From Pristionchus mayeri (lineage: Eukaryota > Nematoda > Chromadorea > Rhabditida > Neodiplogasteridae), in assembly GCA_036245805.1 (NCBI GenBank), contig BTRK01000006.1, forward strand, positions 1,963,613 to 2,027,612: a stretch of DNA of 64,000 bases. Reading direction: 5' to 3'. The notes under the pieces were generated by a model, which saw only the letters and a list, made by a program, of their open reading frames with translations, had not been told where the DNA came from and searched no databases. Of the stretch, positions 49,423 to 60,200 are shown piece after piece. Numbering within the stretch: the first letter of the stretch is position 1; the number at the start of each line of letters is the position of its first letter. The position numbers were made by a program, and so were the translations under genes.

Positions 49423-50447
49423 TCAATATTTTTCCGAGCTGAATTGTTCCGCTTCTGTCTGACTGATGCGTCCATAAGAACATAGATCGATGCTTAGCCG
49501 TGATGCTTCCGCTCTTCCTGATAATATTGGGCTTGATTAGAAGTACCAACTTTCAAAAAAAGTTTCGATCATCTATTATCCGGATTAATGTCCGTGAAGC
49601 GACTACGAGAGGTCATGTTCAACATAAAGAAATTGCAGAATACAGTTCAAAGTTCAAAGAAGTTAGAAGAAAATGTACCTGCCAAGAATAGATGCTGTCC
49701 CACTCGTAGACTCACTCCACACATAGCCGAGTCTGCGGCAGTTCTGATTTGAGTGGGAAGAGTCGAGTTGCGTGACTGACATTGATGTTATTATTGAGAA
49801 TTACGGACAACACCCCGATAGCTTAATTTGATTTTTTTAAAATTAGTAATTTTTTTTTCCAAATTGTTTTTTCTTGGAAAAAATAGTGTGAAATAGCATT
49901 TTCCCGGGTGATAAATTACAGATAACGCCTAAATACCTTGTACACATCAATATGTCTGACGGCGTAGATAATTTGGGTGTTCCACGGTTGGAAATTCCAT
50001 CCAGTGCGAGTGATGTTGTACTTTGGAACACGAACAGATTTCTCGACGAGAACTCGCGAAACTATGAAACGAATTGCAACATTTCAATTGCTATGCTCAC
50101 ATAAAAATTGTTTCAGCCATCCTAGCCAATACCGCGATGTTTACTGTTTTCAGCATTTAATTTTGTGGAGATACGAATACATAATTCCCTAGAATATAGA
50201 CAGTTGCTACCGAATTCTCACTAGACTTCGAGAAACGATACCACGGTCTCTTCATTTTACACTCCCTCTCGCATCTCGATCGGTGGAGAGAATGTCGGAA
50301 ATGAAGAGACGGAGGCCCGACTAACGAACTCTAATTCTCACCCCAATCTGCTTTGCTGAAGACTTGCTCTGCAGTCTCCGGCATGCATGAACAGGCATCA
50401 ACAGCAACTGCAGCCGCTGCGGCAAGGTAGATGACGAATAGTATCAT
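49423..50447 (-). CDS. TIMP-like secreted protein 1 (netrin/NTR domain)
   Basis: Predicted inhibitor of metalloproteases, secreted. Four exons on the minus strand: 50447-50342, 50061-49937, 49775-49679, 49517-49423; phases fit throughout and give 140 residues. Signal peptide MILFVIYLAAAAAVAVDA is followed by mature N-terminal CSC, the TIMP hallmark (Cys-X-Cys, whose first Cys chelates the protease zinc). KADWVSRVLVE, IIYAVRHIDVYK, CGVSL and DLCSYG complete a single N-TIMP domain. Only four cysteines are visible where vertebrate N-TIMP has six, so one disulfide is absent. AATAAA signals lie just downstream near 49,405. A hairpin MITE abuts the first donor. It is divergent from the two TIMP genes to the right. 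Confidence 0.85.
50222..50333. mobile_element. Hairpin MITE, hAT type, at the TIMP 1 splice donor (TSD ATTCTCAC)
   Basis: 112 bp starting TAGACTTCGAGAAACGATAC with inner arms GGTCTCTTCATTTTACA and a diverged complement. Perfect 8-bp duplications ATTCTCAC at 50,214-50,221 and 50,334-50,341. On the minus strand the duplicated sequence is GTGAGAAT, the first eight bases of TIMP 1 intron 1, so the insertion copied the donor site and left an intact one next to the exon. Confidence 0.85.
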
Positions 50448-51297
50448 ATCTGACTGGAAAAAGAAAGAAGAAAATATAACAAAAACGTGAGTTTTTTTCG
50501 TAAATTCGAAGGATGTGAAGAACATAGTAGGAACAATTCGATATTTTCGGAAAAATTGTAAGCGAAGGCTTAACAAATTTGTGGCAATATTCCAAAATGA
50601 GCAACATCGATGATGGAGAGCCGGAAGTTGGAAGTTGCCTATATCTATAGGCACCTGCACGTTAATCGGCTCAATGGTAGTTGTCAAGTAACGTATGCAT
50701 TATTTTCACCAGATGCACGTTCCCTCAGTGAATCTAGGTTAGTCAGGTAGAGTCGGAACAACTAAAATTATGCATGCAACATTTGCTTGCAGTTGTGTTG
50801 TTCGACTTTGTTTTATTTTGGATAAATTAGATCAAAAGAATACATTTCCTGCATTTGTTTGAATAGGCTATGCTCAAATATTTTAATGCCCTCCCCATAA
50901 ACTTATTTTTAATATAACAATATTGACAAAAATGTTAAGTGTGTGGAGAATTACCCCTTGAGGCAGCAGACCTTAGCAATACGATGTTTGGTTTGCTTTG
51001 CGTGTATCATTTTTTGTCTTTCTCCTCCTTGGCGTGAGGAGTGGGCAGATACTCGCCACATGGCTGAAGTTATCTGAAAAAGTGGCCGACGCTTGTAGGA
51101 TTGAAACTAGGCAGTTCTTTTCATATTGCTGCATGTCAATACGTTTGCTGCTATTAGGTATTAATATTTGGAACATCGGAACATGTGGTATTGTTCATGC
51201 ATGCTCCTGGTCAGCTGACTAGTTTAATGTGTGCAAAAACTGCTAGGGACTGACTCATTTGCTGGGAGTTTCAGAGCAGTTGAGACGTTTGAGAAAT
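50448..51297. promoter_or_regulatory. Shared upstream region of divergent TIMP genes
   Basis: 850 bp between the start of TIMP 1 (minus) and TIMP 2 (plus). It must hold both promoters unless distal sites are used. No clear TATA box, operator or conserved motif could be singled out, and the small open frames in it lack splice or homology support. Confidence 0.4.
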
Positions 51298-52093
51298 ATG
51301 ACAACTCTGCCAATTTCTATCATTCTAATCTTCTGTCTGATAAAACGAGGCTTCACGTGCAGCTGCGTCAGAAAAGATGCAGATTGGACCTTTGGGCGGG
51401 CTGAATTCGGTTAGTTGCTGTTAATTTTGCTTCTGATTTGCATTCCAGGAAATATATTTTGTAAATTTATCGCCATAAATAATCTAGTTGTCGAAATAAT
51501 ACACTTTTTATTTTTCCTGCATTATCAACCGTCCTTCCCTCATTCACATGCATACGATTCAGTTTCCCGTGTCGTCGTCGAGAAATCAGAGCTTATCACG
51601 GGCAACGGTGGTCTACTCGAGAGAATATACACCGTCACGCATGTGGATATCTACAAGGCATGATATTATATTCCCCCCCTACGAGAGAATATACACCGTC
51701 ACGCATGTGGATATCTACAAGGCATTGATATTACATTCCCCCCCCCTACGAACAATTGCCGAACATGACAAAAATAGAGTAAATTTCATATTTTGCAGCC
51801 CCCCGAATGCACACTTCCCACCCAAGTCCTGACTGCGACTGATTCAGCCACTTGCGGTGTGCGACTTTCAGTCGGGCAAGAAGTGGTTCTGGCAGGTAAA
51901 TACTACATAATCGAGTTATAACCGTCCTTTCTATACATGCACATTATGCAATAGTTTATGCCGTTTGAACGCTTAACATTGCCAAAATATAATTTTAGGC
52001 ACGATCCGAACGTCGTTTCTGAGAATCGGATTGTGCGCTCATGGCATAATTTCTCGATCGGACGCTGAACGACTGCGAACGACGAAGAATTGA
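51298..52093 (+). CDS. TIMP-like secreted protein 2
   Basis: Exons 51298-51409, 51563-51657, 51800-51896 and 51999-52093 encode 132 residues. A hydrophobic leader (ISIILIFCLIKRGFT) precedes CSC. Then come VSRVVVEKSELITG, RIYTVTHVDIYK, CTLPTQVLTATDSATCGV and GLCAHGIISRSDAERLR. Exons 3 and 4 have exactly the lengths of TIMP 1 exons 3 and 4 (97 and 95 nt). Exon 2 is shorter than in the sister genes. Its donor is GC (AAG|GCATGA) instead of GT, and the end of exon 2 plus the intron start is tandemly duplicated (51,618-51,681 and 51,682-51,748). Only the first copy gives an open product, because reading on meets TGA. Possibly expressed with a GC-AG intron; otherwise decaying. Confidence 0.8.
51618..51748 (+). 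repeat. 64-bp tandem duplication across TIMP 2 exon 2 end and donor
   Basis: CGAGAGAATATACACCGTCA and the following bases through AAGGCAT and the C-rich stretch occur twice in direct succession. Both copies carry the GC donor variant, so the change preceded the duplication or was copied with it. Confidence 0.85.
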
Positions 52094-52328
52094 TTGTATC
52101 TCCACATATTTGAATTCTGAAATCATATTTCTTCCAAATTCAAGTGTTTGTAAAAAATAAGATAATTGTTCGTGTCTAAGAATTCATCTAAATAAAAATC
52201 TCGTTTGTCAGATGCATTCAGAAAAGTGAGATGATTTCCCTTGCTCAAATGCCGATGGAAGAATACATGAGTCAGAATCGCGCTGAGTCAACAGAAAAGA
52301 ACCACGCGGAGAGCATTTTTCCTGTTCT

Positions 52329-52361
52329 TGCCCTCTTTCTCTCTCTCTCTCTCTCTCTCTG
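52329..52361 (+). repeat. (CT)n run upstream of TIMP 3
   Basis: Roughly twelve CT dinucleotides, about 80-110 bp before the TIMP 3 start. Could be a GA-type promoter element; no direct evidence. Confidence 0.6.
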
Positions 52362-52439
52362 GGCGTATTAAACGCCGGCGTTCGGCTCCGTTTACACTAG
52401 TAGTCTCTCTCAAACTCTATATCTGCTCTCTGAAACGCA

Positions 52440-53148
52440 ATGATTTGCCGACTAGCGATTATCTTGTTGATCTTTGATCTCTCACTTCGAGTGAAAGCAT
52501 GTAGTTGCATGCCAGTGAATGCCACATATGTATTCGAGCACTCGGACTTCGGTAAGGCATATCTTTAATCCAGCAAAAAGGAAATTTTCTCAGTGTCACG
52601 AGTTCTCGTGGAAAGAGCGGAGCGCACTTCTGGAAACTTCCCTGCCTCCCTGATGAGCGACGAATTCCGTCCTCCAGAAATGATCTACACCGTCAGACAT
52701 CTGGATGTGTACAAGGTAGTATTTGTGTACTTCTTCGTTTGTGCAATGTTTTGCAAATGTGCTGAACACTGGATATTCTCCTAAATGTGAGTATCGTTCC
52801 TGTGTATTTGTGTGTTACAAATGATATTTTTTAGTCGCCCAACTCAACGCTCGACATTCCCACTCAAGTTCGAACGCCCGGAGACTCCGCGGCGTGTGGA
52901 GTGAACCTTTCAGAAGGTCAAACCATTGTTCTGGCAGGTCAGTGACTAATTATTTGACATATTAATTGTTGTTTCAATTGAAAATTACAGTCCTTAGAAA
53001 AAGCTAATGAAAAAAGAAAAAAAAAATGAAAAATATTGGGATACTATTTTGAATTATTCCAGGCAGTTGGACGCCCTCGCACTTGAGCATCTTCCTCTGT
53101 TCGCATGGATCCATCAGCCAGGAAGAAGCAGAGCGACTTCGAATATAA
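52440..53148 (+). CDS. TIMP-like secreted protein 3
   Basis: Exons 52440-52551, 52594-52715, 52835-52937 and 53063-53148; 140 residues with all phases fitting. Signal peptide MICRLAIILLIFDLSLRVKA precedes CSCMP. Then VSRVLVERAERTSG, MIYTVRHLDVYK, SAACGVNLSEGQTIVLAG and FLCSHGSISQEEAERLRI. Same four-cysteine, single-domain layout as its neighbours. Introns are short (42-125 bp) with GT donors and CAG/TAG acceptors. AATAAA follows the stop (53,150 onward). Closest in layout to TIMP 2 by exon 1 length (both 112 nt), so the plus-strand pair probably arose by tandem duplication. Confidence 0.88.
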
Positions 53149-53279
53149 CTGAATAAATGTAACTGAATAAACATGTTTGCACATTCTTCCAGGTATACTG
53201 GCATTCCAATTATTTTAATTTCTGTAAAATGAGACAAAATGTTGCGAATTGATCCGTTTTTTGTCCGTTTTCAAAGGTC

Positions 53280-53352
53280 ATCAGTAAAGAAGACGCACAG
53301 CGGCTTCGATCTCAGATGAATTGAATAAACATGTTTGCACATTCTCCCATCA
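53280..53352 (+). pseudogene. TIMP terminal-exon relic
   Basis: ISKEDAQRLRSQMN followed by TGA and TGAATAAACATGTTTGCAC, matching the end of TIMP 3 (ISQEEAERLRI) and its 3' untranslated sequence at 53,149-53,190. No earlier exons are nearby. Either a local duplication of the last exon with its polyadenylation signal or the remnant of a fourth gene. Confidence 0.7.
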
Positions 53353-54042
53353 ATAACCTTTCGTATCTCGTGCAATCTACGCATTTGTGCCATCGGTATA
53401 GGGAAGAGGTCAGCTCTGTAAACCATTGTTCCTTTGACAGCGTTTATGGCACTTCTTGGATTACGGGTCTCTCTGTGCCACGTCCTTACTCTCCCCTACT
53501 GTGATGTGGAATGATTGAAGGTGTAGTAAAATGGTGGCTGGTGATTCTAAAAGTGTGCCACATTTTTGCGAGCAAAGGGAGCACGAGGGGCTTAGTTTTA
53601 TTTGAATGCAATTCGGTTTGATCGACTCTTTATTTCCCTATCTCGCTCGCCATTCCATCGGTCGAGAGTGTGATGAACCATTTTCCGTATGTTTCTAATG
53701 ATTTCTTGGGGTGAGTTCACCTTCTGGTTCGTCCGGAAGATAGAAGTAGGTACAGAGGCGGTATCGCGCTGATGTGACCTAGCAGGGAGGTCAGAGCTAC
53801 GAGGGAGTGTGTGGAAGAGAGAGAGAGCCAGAGCGATGAGGGCGACGAGAGGGGCGTGATTGTGAGAGAGTTGAATGGCTCTCACTTGTGGCGGTTTGCC
53901 CGGGCGCACGCAGCCAATGAATGGCCATGCGCGCGAAACTTGTATATGCATACACGTATATGGTTCTCGTAAATGTGTCACCGTTGCCATATATGAAGAA
54001 TTAGACACAGAGGGAGAGATTAACTTGCACCTGCCAGTCATA
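53353..54042. other. Unassigned DNA after the TIMP cluster
   Basis: A minus-strand open frame of 147 codons at 53,598-54,041 has no recognisable domain, signal peptide or splice context and is treated as chance. Contains a short purine-rich GAGAGAGCCAGAGCG stretch near 53,820. Nothing else recognised. Confidence 0.35.
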
Positions 54043-54810
54043 TAGCACGCTGTAAACTAAAAATTCTGCAATAAGTGCTCGGACAGTGAAAATTAGCCTC
54101 ACCTGGACATTTATTATTAATTTCGATTTTATTGGCAAAGAAAGATCATTGGAATATCAATATGCTAAATCTTAACAAAATTTCCCTGCACTCAAAATTA
54201 TTTCCGCAAAAAAATTGATGGGCACTTTTTTCACGGTTTAGAAAACCGTGAAAAAAATGTCTAGACATTTTTTTTCACGTTTTTGGCTCGAACATCACTT
54301 GCAGTTGTGCAAAAGTTGAGCGCATTATGGTGATTGAACCAGTGATTTAATGGTAATAATTGAATTGCTTTACCAATATACCACTCGTTCATGTTTATAG
54401 CATTCTCCCTTTTGAGTGATGGCTGCGCGGTCTGTGAGAAATTAGAAGTTTTGCTTCCGAGGTAATCACAACCGTGCATTCGTTGTCCAAAAATGGACAA
54501 TGATGAAAGTATGTGTGAATAGCTCAGTGGTAAATCGATTGATTCTCAATCCGTTTGACCTTGGTTCAAATCCCCCATTCTTTCTTCGACTTTTGCGCAT
54601 GTGGAGATGTGTTGAAGAAGAGCAAAAAAAGCGGTTTTCAAAACCATGAAAAAATTGCTCAGCATTTTTTTGCGGAAATTATTTTCAGTGCAATAAATCG
54701 TGATAATTTGAACACAAGTCAAATAAAAATTGTTTCTAAATTTCAAGCAATTTTTGGAAATCGAATCGTGCCGAGCACTCATTGCAGAATTTTTAGTTTA
54801 CAGCGTGCTA
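54043..54810. mobile_element. Fold-back element with tRNA-like core
   Basis: Terminal inverted repeat of more than 40 bp: TAGCACGCTGTAAACTAAAA at the left and its complement at the right, with the arms continuing inward (TTGCGGAAAT and complement). A TRGCNNAGYGG A box (TAGCTCAGTGG at 54,520) and a B box (GGTTCAAATCC at 54,563) lie inside, spaced as in a tRNA, but the stems pair poorly. Non-coding, 768 bp. Confidence 0.7.
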
Positions 54811-54966
54811 TATTGCATGGAACAGAGCTGGAAAAAATGCCGAGATACGCATATATATAGTGCTTTTCATGTCCTATATCTGGTAGGTGAGACTGCAAGT
54901 AGAAACTGATGCAGTGGAAAGCATGCGGGATGACCGCCGTCGAGTGATTACCTCCCCGGATGAAAC

Positions 54967-55067
54967 TCGCAAGAAATTGCTCTCTTCATTCTGCACGCTC
55001 TCTCGCTAATCTGACCGGTGAGAAACAATGTAAAATGAAGAGAGCATTTCTTGTGAAGCCATCCCTA
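54967..55067. mobile_element. Hairpin MITE, hAT type (TSD GATGAAAC)
   Basis: 101 bp with TGCTCTCTTCATTCTGCAC and the complementary arm, right end CCATCCCTA. Perfect 8-bp duplication GATGAAAC at 54,959-54,966 and 55,068-55,075. The left end lacks the usual TAGGGATGGCT. Confidence 0.8.
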
Positions 55068-55075
55068 GATGAAAC

Positions 55076-55449
55076 CCAATAATAATTACCTAGCGTTTTC
55101 ACAGTAGCTTAGGCGTCGTTTCAAACTGCAAAATGGTAATATATTTTGTCATCAACCAATGGTGATCATCTGACCTAGCGCCCGTTGTAAAGGGTTGAAC
55201 AGAAATACGGATCGCGTGTAAATGCGATTGTATTATATTGTGGGAGGAGTTACACTCCTCTCAGATAATGGGATCACTCCTACTAATGCATACAGCCCAC
55301 AATCTCAATGTGTATTCTGAGTAACGGAGGAATTTTAATCCAGAATACTTCCTCTCTTCTACTCGACCATTCTACTATCCTCCCTGCCAGCTCTGTATGA
55401 CATATGGCTCTTGTTTCCAGCTAGAAAGCGCCAAATCTTCCCGGGGCAC
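55076..55449. other. Intergenic DNA with one MITE end
   Basis: ATGGTGATCATCTGACCTAG near 55,160 matches the right end of the GCACTAGGTCGGATG family (see 58,076). No coding support. Confidence 0.4.
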
Positions 55450-55590
55450 CTCTTGCATATTTGACCCACCCCTTCTCTTCCCCTCCCATCTCAAAGGGAT
55501 TGTGCGACCAAAATCAGGGAATGATTCCTGGAAATGATTGAGGAAGAGGAGGAAGGAGGGGCGGGTCAATTATCCAAGAAGTGCCCTTCC
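55450..55590. mobile_element. Inverted-repeat element, GGCACTTCTT family
   Basis: Left part GGGGCACCTCTTGCATATTT with TTTGACCC, right part GGGTCAATTATCCAAGAAGT followed by GCCC. Related to 57,309-57,470 and 31,840-31,920. Non-coding. Confidence 0.6.
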
Positions 55591-55804
55591 CAGATTTGAG
55601 CTCGCCTATCACTACCACAGTCTTCGCTTTTGCTTCCCGTTCTTCTTTGAAATATTTTCAGCTCTTTTTGAAATGCCGCTAAACAGGGTTGTATCGCTAG
55701 CTTTCGCGGATAAGTAGAAGAAGCGGGTAAGTTTAAGATATTGATAGGCGAGCTCGGTTGTCAGCAATGCGCGAACCATGTTTCTTTCACATGGATACAA
55801 CATA

Positions 55805-56864
55805 CAGGGTGGCTGATAAATATTGCGCCACTTTTCTTGTTTCTCAATCTCCATTCTCTGTAGGCACCATTGCATCAAATTTGGTAACTATGTTGGTAAG
55901 GGACAAAAGATATTAGCCTATAAATATTATCTGGATTGTTCAAGTATTTCAAGAGTTATCACTTCTGAAATATTTTGTTTTGGAATTGGGACTTTTCTGG
56001 GCACATAAACGTATCTGATAGTTTATGCCGCCTTACAGCAAGGAATTAGATACAGGACTCATCCATTTATTCCTAATAAGAACAACCATTTACACGTATA
56101 AATATGAGATCAATTATATTATGAGCCTCGGAACTTTCTCAGAAATGCTTTAAAATTATTTCATTATGAACGGCGCTCTATAAAAAATAATAATATTTCG
56201 AAGCCGCATTCTTCGAACACATTAGCTATTGGAATTATTCTATTTTATGCATGATACTCCATCATTCTTTATTGTGAAAATGCATTCCATTTGCTTGGGC
56301 ATATTGATTCGGAACCAGAATAAGTCGCGAAATGCTGCGAAGCGCCGCTTTTAGCGATATTTTGAGGTGCCTACTTCTACCATTAATTCAACGTTTACAT
56401 TCAATTTGATGCAAGAATATTTCATAACTCGACTCTGTTAATAGCTATGCAACATTATACGTCGGTATCAACATTCAGAATAAGAAATTCCGAAAAGTGA
56501 GTTTTTTGCACATATGAGTGACTAAAAGTCATCAAATTTATATCTCTCTGTTTTCAGAGACCCTATATCGCATTTGACAAGATTATCACTTAGTGGAAGG
56601 GTTACTCTTCATATTCACCTCGGTTGCAATATCGATGGACATTGAGATCATTTTATATCTCGAAAAATGTGAACGGCGCATTGAGTAAAAATGTAGACTA
56701 CTTTTTGCCTCCATGCTAAGAGGCCAGTCGATACCATGAAGCCTGCGTCTAGTAATTGTTTTGCACGGTACTGATATATATTTAAACGCAATATGATAAT
56801 TATCCTTTTATTTGTTTGCGAGATATTATTCAAAAGGTGGCCGCAATATTTATCAGCCACCCTG
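55805..56864. mobile_element. Mariner/Tc1-type non-autonomous element (TA target)
   Basis: Ends CAGGGTGGCTGATAAATATT and the complement AATATTTATCAGCCACCCTG, flanked by TA at 55,803-55,804 and 56,865-56,866. CAGGGTG termini and a TA duplication are typical of Tc1/mariner elements. 1,060 bp with no open frame resembling a DDE transposase. Confidence 0.8.
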
Positions 56865-56866
56865 TA

Positions 56867-57223
56867 AATGGTGTCTGTCAGGTAGGTTCTCGGTCCGCCA
56901 GATTATAATGAAAGCTTGTCGAAAACATGGGAACTGCGACTCGTCATCCTTATTATTGTTTGTGTTGTGATTCACATTCCCATTGGCCTGCAGAAAATGT
57001 AACTTCATATGACCTTATGACTGGCAAAGACTGTCGTTAGCCATACACTTCTTCATTTCTTTTTACATTTCTTGCCCTCCCCCCCTCCCGTATCTCCCTA
57101 TTTCCCGTCGCTACTTTTCCCAATATGGTCCCTCTCAAGTTTCTGATATACAGTGGCTCGCATTCACCCAATTATATGGTGTCTATCATCAGACAACGAT
57201 AACATGCAAACCAGAATTTTCAG
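56867..57223. other. Region before first visible coiled-coil exon
   Basis: No recognised feature. Earlier exons of the coiled-coil gene may lie here or further left inside or beyond the mobile elements. Confidence 0.35.
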
Positions 57224-60200
57224 ATCCTCACCTCGTGAAGCTGCCTGTGGTACAGATAATGACGGATGCAGTGGAGAATGACTATGCGAGGTGGGTCTCG
57301 AAGAAAAATCGGCACTTCTTGGATAATTGGCCCACCCCTCCCCCCCTTCTTTCTCCTCTACCCCATTCACTTCTAGGCATCTCTCCCTGATTTCCGGCCA
57401 CACAACCCCTTTGTATGGGTAAAGGGATGATACATAATAGGAGACGGTGGGTCAATTATCCAGGAAGTGCCGAAAAGTCGATATGATCTTCATAGACTGC
57501 GCAATAACCAGTGGTGCGGTGGTGGGGTGCGAAATTATATACGAAATTCCAAGAGTGCATCATGATATTTTATTGAGATATTTGTAGGCGTTCGAAAATG
57601 CTGCAATCATTGATAGTTGATAATCTTTGAGCTTTACAGCCGCATCGCGGAATTATCCGCGTTGCTTGTGGCGAGTGAGGCCAAGCTGAAGGAGGTACAG
57701 GCGGTGAGTGATCGTTGAACTCTGAAATTTGATTTGCGAATTTTCATCTTTGAACTTCGTAGTGTGCAGTTTGAAAAAAAATTTCCCTCTAATATCTTGA
57801 ATTTGAAGGATTTCGATGCAGTCAGCGTCGAGCATGAAAATCTGTGCTTCAGCGTGATGGTGAGTCTCATATGGAAATGCCAAAGTGGAGAGTACTGTAG
57901 CCCCCTGGATACGGTACCAATGATAGAGATTATTCCCTTCAGGAATCCGATCGCGTGCAGTTTATGAAGAATGAGGAGGATGAGAGGTGAGTGTGAACCT
58001 TACTCGGCTGCCATACTGTCGGGGGTTCATTACAAGAGCCCATACGGAATCTATTGAATATGCCGTACGTTGTAGAGCACTAGGTCGGATGATCACCGTC
58101 GGATGGTAACCTACTGAACGATAACCAAACAAATGAACCATTCTGTAGAACTTTCAGAATCATTTTTGACACATTGGGAACCTACTGTGAAAGTTCTACA
58201 GAAGGGTCCATTTGTTGGTTATCATCCAGTAGGCTACCATCCGACGGTGATCATCCGACCTAGTGCCCGTTGTAGACGTCGGATGCAGCAGCAACAAGAA
58301 GAGCAATCGAACGCGGAGGAACTAAAAACACTCAACGAGCATTGTATGCTGCGATGATCGTTTTGTTGTTTAAACTGTTTGCAATTAGTAGATAAGGATA
58401 AGGCTTTTACCGCTAACGCTTGAAACGTACTTTCTTCCTGTCATGACGATGTTTCATCCACAGTAGGGATGGCTTCGCAAGAAATGTCTATGTGCAAACT
58501 GCACACTCTCTCACCTATCAGACCGGCGAGAGAGTGTGTGGTATGAAGAGACCGTTTCTTGACAAGCCATCTCTACTCCACAGGCCGCCCTTGCGACCGC
58601 TTCTGCGAAGTCGAATCGAGCTAAGGAGGCGATGGAGACAGCTGAGGAGATGAGGCAGATCGCAGCGGAATTAGAGACTGAAAAGGAGAAGGCTGAGAGG
58701 GAGAAAGAAGATCTGGAAAGGGAGAAGGAGCAGTGGACGAAGGAGAGAGTACGGTGTTGAGTTCGATAGAGGAAGTGAGCGAAAGAAGAGTGACCAGAAT
58801 TACGACTTCTTCTGCATTATTGTGACTTCCTTCATCAAAATATAGCCCATCGCAAACTGTGAAATTTAAGCTCTACTTTGCTTACTGAACTATTGCGTTT
58901 TATTGGCAGTCCTGCATCCAAGCCCACTTTTCCCACTGATAATATCATGCTAGCCCTAAAAAGCCTGCATTTCGGGTCTCTTTATGCTCATTATCAGTAT
59001 GCTTAGAGATTTTGCATAATGCACATACGGCCACCTGAAATACGAACTTTGCTTTGCAGTTCGAATTTCAACGAACGATCGAGGCGAGCACGAGGGTGTG
59101 GGTGGAGTTGGAGCAGGTGCGACTCGAGCAGGAACGGGCAGTCGAAGAGGCGAGGAAAACTTCGGATGGGTGAGTAAATCGGGTTGAGTTAGCGTTTTAC
59201 TCTCAAATTGTGTAAGCCGATTGGATAGTGTGATAGTGCGAGAGAACCACGCTCCATGTTGATTTGCTTCATTATGCGTGCTCTCTCAAAGGTCAGATCA
59301 CGGAGAATGAAGGGGCCATTTCTTGGCATGCCAACTCTAGTCGTGCCCATTTTCAGCCTGCAGACTTCGCTGGCAGAGGCGAACGAGAGAGTCGAAGAGG
59401 AGAAGCGGAAAGCACGGCAGTTGTGAGCAAATTTACTCTAGATCGTAATCTGATTTCATATGATTATTGTTTCTCGTTCCATAAACAGTGTTTTGCGAAT
59501 AATATCGTGAGAGCAATTGTGCTGATCTAAAGTATCAGCAAACGTTCCAGATTGCATGAAATAGTCTAGGAAATTATTGTATACATTTCAGCAAGTGCGA
59601 GCGAGACATCTTCGATCAAAAGTGTTCGCGTCTCCAGAATTCGTTTTCCAGTCCATCCCGTTAGCCACTCGGCCATGATAAAATCTTGAAATATTTTCTA
59701 AAAACATTAAATTCAAGGACAATCATGATTTACCAAACAAACAATTTAAATATGCCGTTTTTCAAAAAGTCGTAAAGTATTGCGAAATAGGTTGCTCCAC
59801 GGAAAAAGATCTGACCGAGTTGACTTTCAAGGAATACGGTAATCGATTGATCCGTGGTTCTGGGAATATAGTTGCCGCGGCCAATCAAGTCGATCAGCAC
59901 TATTGGATTGTGGATACAACGCGAGGGTTTTGGTGGCGAAGAAATGAGTGGCTACCGTAACCTGAACAGACGGAAAAACCTTTGTTTTTTGGACCTCCTG
60001 AAAATTTTGCCGGAGGGACCAAAGCTGTTCTTGTTTCTGCTGAGCATGTTGCCGCTCCCGGCGCCCCTACTCCCACACCCCCACAAACCCCACAGCAAAA
60101 AAGCTTACGGTTTACTGGTAATATAGCAACTAGCGGGGAAGTACGTTCAGTTGTAAATGAGCAACTACTTTTACGTTTTATGAGCTTAAAGTAACGGACT

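Noticed and set aside
53598..54041. 147-codon minus-strand frame as a gene
   Set aside because: No domain, signal peptide, splice support or conserved neighbour; it overlaps the end of a repeat element.
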